64,000 nucleotides of DNA from Symsagittifera roscoffensis. Its lineage: Eukaryota > Xenacoelomorpha > Acoela > Convolutidae. Location: NCBI RefSeq assembly GCF_963678635.1, contig NC_087063.1, forward strand, positions 39,384,759-39,448,758, written 5' to 3'. Position 1 is the first letter of the stretch. Every line of letters begins with the position of its first letter. This document shows, one piece after another, positions 1-8,814 of this stretch. Under the pieces are notes generated by a model that did no database searches, was not told the origin of the DNA, and saw only the letters and a list, made by a program, of their open reading frames with translations. The position numbers and the translations under genes are program-made.

Positions 1-1545
1 ACCCTTCCAACATGCTATCCGTCTTCTCAAACCCTTCTTCTCCTCAAACGTTCTCAGTCCAGGCTGTAGCGAGTGTCGTCTGGCATATCCTGTCCACGAA
101 TTCTGTTGACTTTTATCCTTCGCTATGTTCAATTCTCTTACAAGTTAAGCGCGGATCTTTGCGATCATCGGTGGGCCCCGCTCAAAAACGTCCATGCCTA
201 ATGCCACTACTCGAGGAGCCAAGTGCTGCCACTTGTTCGCCTCCGGTTCGTTCGCAAAACCATAGCCTTCAGGTGACCTTTTGATTATTTGGCGTTCAGC
301 CTCTTTACTTTTTCTTCCTCGACATCCATACTTTGAAGGTACAGATCATTCGACATCCCCACTATCACTTGATGCTCGTCATCGATTCCTGGCTTCATCT
401 TCAGTTGACTGCTGAAATTGGATTTTTCCATTCCCAACACTTCGTCTAACACTTGCATGTGTAGCGATTGGTCTTTCAATCCTCTCATGGCGTTAGAGAT
501 TTCTGACCATGCGGCAGGCAATTCTGACCGAATTGGTCTCAAATTTCTCGCTTCCACTTCGCGATTTGAGGCGAACATGATCACATCATATTTCTCTTCT
601 GAGAGGTTGTAACTGTTGCATACACAAATTTGCATACACAAATTTGCATTGGATTGTAACTATTGCATACCCGGGGATAACACAAATACTGGCTTCGGAA
701 ATATCTTCTGGAATCCACCTGCTTGCAACACGTCAATAAGCTCGCCCATGGACTCCAGAACGTCTTTGATTGCTGGCGAAGCAGCGGCCTTTGCCGTTGC
801 TGGCTCTATGAGTCTGCTCAGGAGACCTATGCTGTGCAAGTGGTCTTTGATGCCGGCAAAAACAACCGTTATCATATTCAACCCTGTTTGCTGTTGATCC
901 CAAATTGCCATTTATATGGATTGCATCCAATCCAGGTCGAATCCTACCAACATTATCGCAACGGACCAGAACAAGGACTGGGAGTTTTTCACAAAGTCCC
1001 AGCTCGCAATCACTAGTATCTTGGCTTTTCTGTTCTCTACTTTGTCGTAGGCAGCGAAGATGGTCTCGTCAATTTTGAGTTCAATTCGTCATATCTTTTT
1101 ACATCACTTTCTTGCGTCACTTGCTTCGGATAATCTCTCTCCTTCACAAGAAGTGAAAGCGCTCGCACCTGTTTGAAAATCTTCGCATGATGCCAGTGGA
1201 TGCTGTTTTTGTCAAAAATCTTCCCGGTCTCTCCTCTCTAGTTTGCTCGCTGTGTTTTTTTTCTTTCAACTTGCAAGGGTATGGAATTCACATGACCCAT
1301 GGTGTTGTTTGAGGGCAATCCCTCACGGTCAGACAACCACAATGCTATCGTTGAGCTAAACTTGATTTCGGCCGCTAAGGACCAGTCTACTATTACGATT
1401 TAGAACAGTCCGTTTACTGACAAACTCGCGCCGTTCAGCATTCTCGTCGCATCAGCTGCAAATCTTACTGTTTGGAGATTTAACTTCATCAAATCCTGCT
1501 TGTACATGTGCCAAATGGAAGGTATCGGTCTTGACCGCATCAGGG
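1..1545 (-). pseudogene. Copy A giant ORF, central part (second SGNH-like region)
   Basis: Minus-strand remnants match the central part of the intact giant ORF at 51431-60298. Reading down from about 1520, the frames (with stops and shifts) parallel that protein: the block around FAAYD (about 1050), LVIASWDF, then AGIKDHLHSIGLLSRL at 840-880 (copy C has AGANDHL followed by the same GLLSRL), then VLSPG, then SELPAAWSEISNAMRGL near 480-540 and VLDEVLG near 430-455. Below 284 it continues as HLAPRV and ALGMDVFE, again matching. At least one stop (before 911) and several frame changes make it a pseudogene. It runs off the left edge of the window. It is the continuation of 5760-7688, from which it is separated by the LINE. 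The function of this protein region is unknown. Confidence 0.8.
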
Positions 1546-1568
1546 AACTTCTATCTGGACGTCTTCTT

Positions 1569-2345
1569 CTAGGTGTTCACCCCTGGATCAATGGGTATAC
1601 CCTCTCCTCGGGATTCCGGATTTTTGCACGTCCTTCTATGTCTGGCCATGTTTGTTGCCGCTTTTGGCATTCCGCAGTCTGGGCAGATCTTCATTTTAGC
1701 CCAATATTTCCTTGCTGTTTCTGTGTTAATTTCGGTTGTCTGCTCTTCCGTTTGACATGTTCTTCTATGGCGCGCGGCGTTTGATTTGCTGATCTCTTTC
1801 TGGCAGTTTTGGCATTTTATGAACCCCCTCCGGGTTTGTTGGTTTCCCCCGCAGGTTTTTATGTGGTTCTTCATCGTGTTTTCGGTGTTGAAAGTGGTTT
1901 TGCATTTCCTGTATTCAAAACTACACTGTGGGTCTCCATGTATGCGTTTCACGTGTGTTCGGAGGCATGCTTTGCTCTTACACACTTTGTCACACTGGGC
2001 GCATATTGTCGAGGTTTCTTTAGTTGGGGCGGCGTTTCTGGGGCCCACATCTTCGCCATTGAAGTGTCCACGACTGCGCTCCCACTTTGCCAGGTGTTCC
2101 ATCCTCTCGTTTACTTTCTTTCGCCAGGTCTTTCTGTCGGCTGCTAGTTCGTCTGCTCTTGTCCATTCTATGCCAGCTTCTTTCAGGATCTTTTTCCAAT
2201 ATAGTAACGTCTTCCTCTTCTTTCCGGGACATTTCGGTCTCCCTTCCAACTTCTCCAACCACCCGAAGACTGCTGTTTTCGTCGGGCTGTTGTCACTCAT
2301 GCGCAGTATGTGGCCGATGCGTTGGAGTGATCTTTTCTCGATTTT
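1569..2345 (-). pseudogene. LINE C-terminal domain with C2H2-type zinc fingers
   Basis: This is the C-terminal part of the LINE polyprotein, in the same frame as the RT segment at 2349-2930 but separated from it by one in-frame TAG (2346-2348). It begins with the post-RT thumb region (GHILRMSDNSP type, about 2290-2340). Three or four zinc-finger-like units follow: CAQCDKVCKSKACLRTHVKRIH (about 1950-2020), CQNCQ with HRRTC (about 1760-1800) and CPDCGMPKAATNMARHRRTC (about 1620-1690). Such fingers in LINEs are thought to help RNA or DNA target binding. The stop at 1569 is probably the real end of the ORF, because the next bases belong to the flanking giant ORF. Confidence 0.75.
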
Positions 2346-2348
2346 CTA

Positions 2349-4237
2349 TTGTAGCGACTTCACGCCCAGCTCGTTTCTCACGTCTTGCATGTTCTTGCCT
2401 TTATCTCGCATTTCGATCAGTGCCGGATGTTTCTTGTTGCTCCAGATGTACCGGTAGCACTTGTCCACCGAAGATTGCAGGTTCTTGATGTCGGAGGCGT
2501 ACCACGCTCTAACCGTCACGTCGAACAGGAGCCCGCTCTCCACACAAGCTTCAACCACTCTCGCTTTTTGTTTCTTGGTGATCTTGGTGTTTTTTAGCCG
2601 CGCTTTTACTTTCGCCCACAACACTCCAGCTTTCTTCTTTCTGTGTTTCAGATCTTCTTTCGGTCCGCACCACACTCCTAACATCCTTGTCTCTCCGGAT
2701 TCCTCTTTGCCAAACTCGAGTTTCTCTTCTTTGCTTTCGTTGTTCGTTTCTTCAAAGGTTTCCATCACGGCTTTCATCGCTGTCACCCCATCTTCCAGTT
2801 CTTCAGTGTCACCAATGGGGCTCCTGTCGTCCGCGAACAGAGAAAGGGAGAAAACAACGGTGGAAGCTAGCTGTTGTATTTGTCGACTTTGTCCGGGTTT
2901 GGTAACTTGCTCCCTGGAATCCAGCGCCATCTAACTCCAACACTTCTGTTCTTCTATTTCGCCCTCTTGTCTCTGGCTCTCTCCGCGATACGCATGACAA
3001 CTTGGTGGTAGATGTTGAACAGGCACGGGGACGACGGGCAGCCCTCTCTCAAACCTCTCTCTGGGTGCCAAGTGTCGCTATCACCTTCTCTGCCTTTGAT
3101 GCAGTACGTCGTAGACTCGTGGAGATCCACCAGGCTCTTCAGGAAAGCGCCTCGAAGACCGTATCTTCTCAGCATCTCCCACAAAGCCGGCTTGTTCACT
3201 TTCGGGTAAGCCTTTGTCATATCCAGTAAGAGCGCCTCTGGGTCCTTAATGTCGCTCGTCTTGTTCACTCTCCGGCGTCTTTTCACCAATTCCGTCACGT
3301 CTTCTTGGATTCGCATGATGATCTGGCTCGCATCAGCCGTCGATCTGCCAGGCCTGAACCCACTCTGGTTCTCGTCCAAGAGTCCTAGCTCCTCGCTCCA
3401 CCAACGCAGTCTCTTCGACAGAACTCTCGCCAGGATTCTACTCGCCATCGGGAGAAGGCACACTCCTCTGTAGTTGTTCGTGTCATTGCGGCTGCCTTTC
3501 TTGTGGAGAGGGATGATCTGTCCACATTTCAGCGAGTTTTCCCACTTGTCCGCACGCTCGTTGAACATGTAGATGACCAGATTTATAACTGCTTCCACAA
3601 CCTCTGTGCTCGCTCTTCTGATGTACTTCATGCGCACTCCATCTCTTCCGGGTGCCGAGTCTTTAACTTCTTTCATGGCTTCTTTAACCTCATTGACGGT
3701 CGGGATCTTGTTCAGGGTTTTGTTTGCCTCTTGGAAAGCTTCCTCGTGTCAATGGTCTCCCATTTCGCTGACTGCCTCCATTAGGTCTCCTGGTTCTGTC
3801 TCGAAACGCTCATTGGACACTTTCTGGAAGTGTTGCTGGAAATCGTCCGTGGTCAGGGTCGTCCCGGTCTGGGGTTTGCTGTCGCGCGTGCCTAATTTCT
3901 TCAGTGTGCTGTAGACGGTGCCTAGGTCTCCCATCTTCGCCGCCGTAGCGCACTGCTCGATGATCGTTTTCCACCACTCTTTTTCCAATTGGCGAAGCCT
4001 TTTCTTCATTCTTTTCCTTTCCGTTTTCAGCAGTCCCCTTGTCACGTCTAACTCGTAGTCTGCTTCGTTGGATGTGCTTCTCGTCCGTCGTCTGCCCATC
4101 AGCTCGTTACGGCGTAGCACCAGGCCCGAAATGCAGGAGTGGAGTTCTGCCAGTTCTTCTTCGTGACCGATCGTCCACGGGTTGGCTGCTTGTCTTTTCT
4201 GGAGCCCACAGACTTCCTTCGCCGCTTGCGTCAACAC
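2349..4237 (-). pseudogene. LINE reverse transcriptase and upstream linker
   Basis: RT of the 2A LINE, broken by frame changes. 3749-4237 is the endonuclease-RT linker. 2954-3676 has the classical LINE RT blocks: SAPGRDGVRMKYIRR, IIPLHKKGSRNDTNNYRGVCL, DENQSGFRPGRSTADA, LLLDMTKAYPKV (block A) and GLREGCPSSPCLFNIY (block B). After a frameshift near 2940, 2349-2930 has the catalytic box as SLFADD (about 2830) and the thumb. The 2954-3676 and 3749-4237 segments share one frame, and the 2349-2930 segment is in another. Catalytic aspartates are still present, so inactivation is by frame disruption. Confidence 0.85.
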
Positions 4238-4760
4238 TTGGGCAATGTTGTCCCAGTCTCCCCGCTGACATTCCTGGATTTTCTGTCTGTTTCAGTTTCT
4301 CCCAGTTTATCGGCGCCGGGCGTCTTTCCACTCTGTGTCTCTTCTCCTTTTTTCCGCGCGAGATGGTGATCGACACTGGCTTGTGGTCAGAAAGCGTTAT
4401 GTCCTGCATCACCATCATTTTCTTCACCAACCTGTAGAAAGTATTGACGTGTTGGAGGTTATTTTCCTCACACCAGTCTAAGAGACTCGATCCGGCTTCT
4501 CCCGTCCTGGTGCTCAGACCATACTTCCCGAACACTCCATCTCTTTGGCTCTGTCTTCCCACGTGCGAGTTGAAGTCGCCTCCGATGATGAGAGTCACTT
4601 CTTTGGGTGTCCTCGCTAGCTCGTTCTCCAAGTCCTTCCGGACATTCTCTGTTCCTTTTTCGCCGTTGCTCCACAGGTGCATCACGGTTTCTCTCTCTCG
4701 TCGAGATGCCTTGGAGGTTCCACGTCAGAATTTGCAGGTTGTTGTTGTTGTTGCTCAGCT
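4107..4760 (-). pseudogene. LINE EEP endonuclease, internally deleted
   Basis: The start of the endonuclease is seen as LQILTWNLQGIS near 4715-4745, and the C-terminal half as GGDFNSHVGRQS (about 4555-4590) and LSDHKPVSI (about 4370-4400). These are the first Asn block, the GDFN block and the SDH block of the EEP (APE-like) fold. Between NLQGIS and MHLWSNGEKG only some ten residues remain, where the family normally has about 100 or more. The middle of the domain, including the metal-binding Glu block, is therefore deleted, and the frame changes at the junction (near 4690). The enzyme cannot be functional in this copy. Confidence 0.8.
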
Positions 4761-4865
4761 TTGTCTTCCTTTTGCTTTCTCTTTTCGCCTTTTTCCTTTC
4801 TCTTCTCGTCTTCTTCTGGTCTTCTGTGTTTCTCCTGGTCTTTCCTCTTCTGGTCCGTTTGTTGC

Positions 4866-5200
4866 GTTCCACTTGGAAGCCTGGTGGGGGGCATGTGTCT
4901 GGTTCCACCTGGTCGCCTGGTGGGGGGCTATCGCCCTGGGTCGGGGTCGTCTTGGTAGCTTCCACCTGGTCACCTGGTGGGGGGCTAGTCTTGTCAGGTT
5001 CCACCCTGTAGCCTGGTGGGGGGCTCCTCGTGACCACGTTGTCGTCTACAGGTCATGTGTGCCAGCTGCTTCTCTCTTCTTGTTTTTGTTCCACCCGGTC
5101 GCCTGGTGGAGGGCTCCTCGTGGCTACGCTGTCCACAGGTGGTGTGTGCCAGCTGCTCCTCATTTCATGTTCCACCCGGTCGCCTGGTGGGGGGCTGTTT
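4866..5200 (-). repeat. Tandem degenerate repeat coding PPPGDxVE in LINE linker
   Basis: At least seven spaced copies of a motif read on the plus strand as ACCTGGTCGCCTGGTGGGGG or a close variant. On the coding (minus) strand they give SPPPGDRVE, SPPPGYRVE, SPPPGDQVE or CPPPGFQVE. The spacer between units varies; one longer unit with SSWHTPPVDSVATR is itself repeated. They link the N-terminal PHD-type finger to the basic stretch before the endonuclease. An in-frame TGA (5053-5055) interrupts the array. The low sequence drift suggests recent expansion by slippage or unequal exchange. Confidence 0.75.
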
Positions 5201-5730
5201 TCCTTGTTGTGATCCTCTTGTTCTGTCAGGCAGGTCGCGCATTCAAAGGCGTAGCGTTTCTCTCCTCTCATCTTCTTGAGATCCGCTTTTGACAGCCCAC
5301 TGCATCTTTGATGTATCCATCTGCTGCACCAAGTGCATCTGATGCTTTCCCCTCTGACAGTTTTTCCGCAACTGCATTTTCCAGGACCGGGGTTTGACTC
5401 GATGTCTCCAGCCATCAGCAGGCGCCGAACCAGGTGGGCTGGATTACCTGTTTCGGCAGAGAAAAACCCGTCCTTGTCTTGACGTGCATACATCCGGGCC
5501 CGAAGAGGCCCTCGCCGTGAGTTGTTTTCGGAGGTGTTTGGGTTGGCTGGGCCCTCCCCACTCCGTCGACGTCCAGGAGGTGTACTCTTCTCTGTATCCA
5601 GAGATTTCGTTTCCTTTTCTGGTGTCCTTGTGTGACTTTTTGCCGCACAAAGAGGATCTCTTGTGCGTTTCCCGCTTGCACCATCTGGGAGGTAGCCACA
5701 CAACAACAAGCCACACAACAACGTAGCCAC
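5056..5730 (-). pseudogene. LINE N-terminal region: 2A-like motif plus PHD-type finger
   Basis: A 225-residue open segment read from the ATG at 5730. Residues about 101-116 are a hydrophobic/basic stretch followed by GDIESNPGP, which matches the 2A ribosome-skipping consensus (DxExNPGP). Directly after it, residues about 118-167 hold a Cys/His cluster, CSCGKTVRGESIRCTWCSRWIHQRCS with a later CATC, in the spacing of a PHD-like finger. The PPPGDxVE repeats begin at about residue 179. The segment ends at a TGA (5053-5055) inside the repeats, after which the same frame continues, so this looks like a nonsense mutation and not the true end. 2A motifs at the N-terminus of LINE ORFs are known from trypanosome L1Tc and from animal CR1/L2-like elements. 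Confidence 0.8.
5383..5406 (-). other. 2A-like ribosome-skipping motif (DIESNPGP)
   Basis: The codons for D-I-E-S-N-P-G-P, preceded by LVRRLLMAG. All consensus residues of the 2A signature are present, as is the usual hydrophobic run before it. In a live element, translation here would release an upstream leader of about 115 residues and begin a new chain at the final Pro. Confidence 0.85.
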
Positions 5731-5740
5731 ACAACAACGT
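5694..5740. repeat. Three tandem copies of a 15-16 bp unit at LINE 5' end
   Basis: The unit AGCCACACAACAACGT (first copy ends ACA and is slightly shorter) occurs three times in a row. It lies at the 5' end of the LINE, just upstream of the flank where copy A sequence resumes. Short 5' tandem units occur as promoter repeats in some LINEs; here the role is unknown. Confidence 0.7.
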
Positions 5741-5759
5741 AGTGATCCCTGAGGTTCTC

Positions 5760-7688
5760 AAAATCTTCATCGCTCTTTCATGCTCGCAGTCGTCGTCGTC
5801 TCGATCTGGAGGTGCCTCAGGTCGTGGCCATTTGACTGACTGGTCCCAATCCTCGTCGGGGATGAATCGTCCTTCTCGCTGGTGCCTCTCCCAGTTGGTC
5901 TTTTACGTCTGACATCTGTTCTTGCTCATTCGAGCTCTGCACTAATTGCGGCACGGCTGGGACAGATCCCAAGCTTGTCTCCAGATTAGCTGGCACAAAA
6001 ATTGAAAATGCCGGAATGTTTGTCGCCGCCTCAGTTCTCAGTCCTCAAGTGTCGAAAAATTCAACCTCTAATTCGTTCAATCGTTCTTAGAAGGCACTCT
6101 TCGGCCCGGCGCGTCCTTCTATACTGTCGAAGTGTATTCTGTTAGTTAGAATTTGGCCTATTCCAGAGCTCTTAACTTATGTTTCAAATCTATTAAGATC
6201 ATTCATCCAGCATTGCGACTTGACAGAATACACACTATTTTATTCCCTCTCACAACTCTCTCATTGTGTCTTCTCGCTGTAGCTGACTGTGTTCTTGCAT
6301 TCATTGATATCGTGCAGACGGTGAGTACCGCGCACTGAAACTTCTGCCACACCGCAGTAACATGCACACCACTATGTACCCCTTCTGAATCTGAGCTTCT
6401 GGATACTTTGATGGTGCCTATCAGAATGAAAACGTCTACGATTCTGCCCGAATTCATCAAATCAACCATTCGATATAGCTGGGCTACTGTGGCACCTTCG
6501 AATGCCATCACCGTAGTGATCCCTGAGGTTCCCAAAATCTGTAAAACTCTCACAATAATATCGTTCAATAGCCAATAGGACGTGCCGAGGGTTGGTTTCT
6601 GCACATTTATTGCCGGACTCCAAGATGATCTTTCAAAATATGCTCACATGTCCGTTTCCGTGGCTCTGATGACGCTATTCTTGATCTATATATCTAGCAC
6701 ACGTGACGCTTTCTTCATAGGCATTTTCCTGATATTTCTGGTGGAAGTTTTTTCTGACTTCGTTGTCGTAGCAGCTCCTATTTTCTTTATATCATTTCTT
6801 AGGAGAGATCTACTTTGCCGGTATCATCAATTGTTCCATAGGTTGCAGTCACCCCGGAACCAGGCACATTCCTGTTGGCCACCAGTCGACCAGCGGCTTC
6901 CACCAGCTGCCTCAACGTTTTCCCCACAACTGGATTGCCCAGAGTTGTCACTCTACCGGATCCCGTTGGGACTTGCTTTTCCATTGTGTATCTCAGTTCG
7001 CCAGGCGTCAGGAGCTCTATCGGCAATTGCCCACAGGGAACGCTTCCTGCAGGTGTTTCGCGCTTCAAGTTTTCCTTTACTTCTACCTCAAGCATCATAT
7101 CGCTTCTAATTGCTTCTTGTTGCAGTCCTCAAACAGTCCCCTCCACATATCTCTATCTTCCTCAGTTCTGGCCAAGCTTTTTCTCACTCGGTCCAACTCC
7201 TCTCTCGTCTCGTTCAGATCGTCGATCGCTTCGTTCGTCTGTACTTCTTCTTCCACGCTGGCTCTCTTGGCGATCACTGCAGCTTTCAACGTTTTTGCCT
7301 CGCTCCTCGTTTTTTGGTGGAAAGCTTGATGTCTACTCCTCAAACCGGGCCTAGGACTGGTTGGTAGAGGCATCTCTCCAAGCTGGTACGTCCTCGTGGT
7401 ATTCACCCGGTGTTCGTGCTTCCAGAGAGCGCTCTATTGCTCCATCTCATAACCCGCAAGCTTGGGCGTCCAACAATCTTTGCTCGCTACAAGCTGCCAT
7501 CAAAAATCCTCCGTGGAGCAGTCCCCACAGTTGTCATGACTTAGGATGTTCGTAAGAGCAGCCGTCAACTTGACTTTGTCTAGGTCATCCTGGGCGTAGA
7601 CCCTTTCAAGTAGCCAACAATAGGGCTCGTCTATGGCTGTCCTCACGTTGAATTCGGCTAAATACATCAGTTTGTCAAGCTTGTCCAT
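5760..7688 (-). pseudogene. Copy A giant ORF, N-terminal part with first SGNH domain
   Basis: Homologous to the first 600 or so residues of the intact giant ORF in copy C. The ATG at 7688 starts MDKLDKLMYLAEF, the equivalent of MGDTNELMEFLS in copy C. 7095-7406 repeats LGEMPLP and the coiled-coil (REELDRVRKSLARTEEDRDMW). 6203-6604 is an SGNH-hydrolase remnant (GATVAQLYRM, FILIGTIKVS, LTVCTI), where the GTND block reads GTIK, so the catalytic Asn is gone. From 6150 to about 5800 the linker after SGNH is barely recognisable, and then the LINE interrupts. Several frame changes show it is a pseudogene. It continues at 1-1545. Confidence 0.8.
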
Positions 7689-8051
7689 TCTGATTCAATT
7701 CAGTTGTATATTTTCGATAAATTGATTTTAACAGGTTGAAAGTTAGAAAATAAATTGATCAAATCAATCAAGATCTCGAAACAAGGTCATGACTATCACA
7801 TCTGCCAATTTTGCTCCAAATACATACTAGAACATATTTTCAAAAAAAGTCAGATAAAAAGACTTTGATCTTAAGATTATTGAAAATCAATTCACTTTAA
7901 AATCTAGGGACCTGATCTAGGAGTGGACAGTCCACACTTTGAATCTATCCTAAAACCATTGTTTGAGCCCTCGTGGTCACTAACTATTTCAATTCCAAGA
8001 TCCTTATATCGGAACACATAACACTTAACACATCCTACATTCAACTTACAC
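7689..8051 (-). other. Copy A spacer between macro domain and giant ORF
   Basis: A/T-rich, no ORF. It corresponds in place to the 0.4 kb spacer between Pol and the giant ORF in copy B (30342-30754) and copy C (60365-60728). How the downstream giant ORF is expressed (splicing, reinitiation or its own promoter) cannot be read from it. Confidence 0.6.
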
Positions 8052-8262
8052 TCAACCTATGCTTAAACAATTTTTCTTATATTGATACACTTCTAAAGCG
8101 GTATCCGAAAAGATTACGTGTCACAGCGCGTACAGCTCCAGAGGATGCAGTCGTCCTCTGTTTGAGTCATACACCGAAAGCGAGAGTTCTTTCACTCCCC
8201 TCTCTACTCTCAAACTTGTCAGGGACAAAACCAAATCTGCAGGGTCCACGTGTTGTTTTTCC
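8052..8262 (-). pseudogene. Copy A Pol, C-terminal half of macro domain
   Basis: Minus-strand translation upstream of the Polinton target duplication gives HVDPADLVLSLTSLRVERGV, then LSLSVYDSNRGRLHPLELYA, one in-frame TGA (8121-8123), then HVIFSDTALEVY and a terminal LSIG stop (8052-8054). This parallels the end of Pol in copy C (YDPNRGKLHPRELYALVHV, then YYLSIC). The first half of the domain lies on the other side of the Polinton at 26887-27062. The frame is continuous across the insertion once one target duplication is discounted. Confidence 0.85.
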
Positions 8263-8268
8263 GTCGCC
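8263..8268. repeat. Polinton target-site duplication, left (GTCGCC)
   Basis: The six bases GTCGCC directly precede the left terminal inverted repeat and recur directly after the right one (26881-26886). Six bases is the standard duplication length for Polinton/Maverick integrases. Confidence 0.95.
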
Positions 8269-8474
8269 AGTAGTATGCATATAGTGCGTTAGGATCGGGG
8301 GGGTTGTCATACATGGATGACCATTAGGTAAAAATCATAATGGTCACCATGTATTAAATGATCAGCAATGGTCACCATGTAATAATCCTAATTGTCACCA
8401 TGTATAATTTTATACCTAATAGTCCTCATGTAAAACTTCGGTATATTATTGAGTATTCCCACTGAACGTTGTGG
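8269..8474. repeat. Polinton left terminal inverted repeat
   Basis: About 206 bp that matches the reverse complement of 26625-26880. It contains four spaced copies of a GGTCACCATGTA-like unit (several with the GGTCACC palindrome), which may be binding sites for the integrase or terminal protein. After 8474 the arms diverge, with only short matches continuing. Confidence 0.9.
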
Positions 8475-8814
8475 TTACATGTTTGGTGCGGGAAAGGATT
8501 TGCCAAATCTTCGTTCTGAAACCAGCTGGAGTGTTTAACTGCGCTATAGACTGTTTGCTCAATTCTTCTTAAAACTTTGATTCAAACTCAAATTACATAC
8601 AAATACGTGCAAAAGTATGCTAAAGACACTATCGCTTAAATGAAATTGTTTATATCCCAGATTAATTGAGTTCCAAAGCTGAACAAAATCTCGCACTTAA
8701 ATACACACTAAACACGGAATAGCGGTAGGTCAAACTTTATGTACAGACAATTCTCATATTAAATAACTGAATTTTATTTTTTATACAAAAGTTAATGTGG
8801 TGTTTTCTTGTGTT
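8475..8814. other. Polinton left subterminal region, no gene seen
   Basis: A/T-rich sequence between the left inverted repeat and the end of the polymerase gene. I see no ORF or recognisable motif here. Confidence 0.6.

Larger units (their letters stand above)
1550..5760 (-). mobile_element. EEP-type LINE with 2A-like peptide, inserted in copy A giant ORF
   Basis: A non-LTR retrotransposon on the minus strand. Order from 5' (right) to 3' (left): N-terminal 2A-like motif and PHD-type finger, a proline-rich repeat linker, endonuclease/exonuclease/phosphatase (EEP) endonuclease remnants, reverse transcriptase, C-terminal C2H2 zinc fingers. Both flanks (below 1545 and above about 5800) align with neighbouring parts of the same giant ORF, so the borders are known to within about 50-100 bases. 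I could not identify a target-site duplication. The copy is dead: a TGA in the linker, a large deletion in the endonuclease, frameshifts and a stop after the RT. The clade is not assigned; the combination resembles CR1/L2/Rex-like elements in having a 2A, but the C-terminal C2H2 array is different. Confidence 0.85.

Noticed and set aside
5056..8051. Rotifer Terminon (Penelope-type) because of the GDSL domain
   Set aside because: The RT linked to this family is Ty3-like with RNase H and DDE integrase, not Penelope-like with GIY-YIG.
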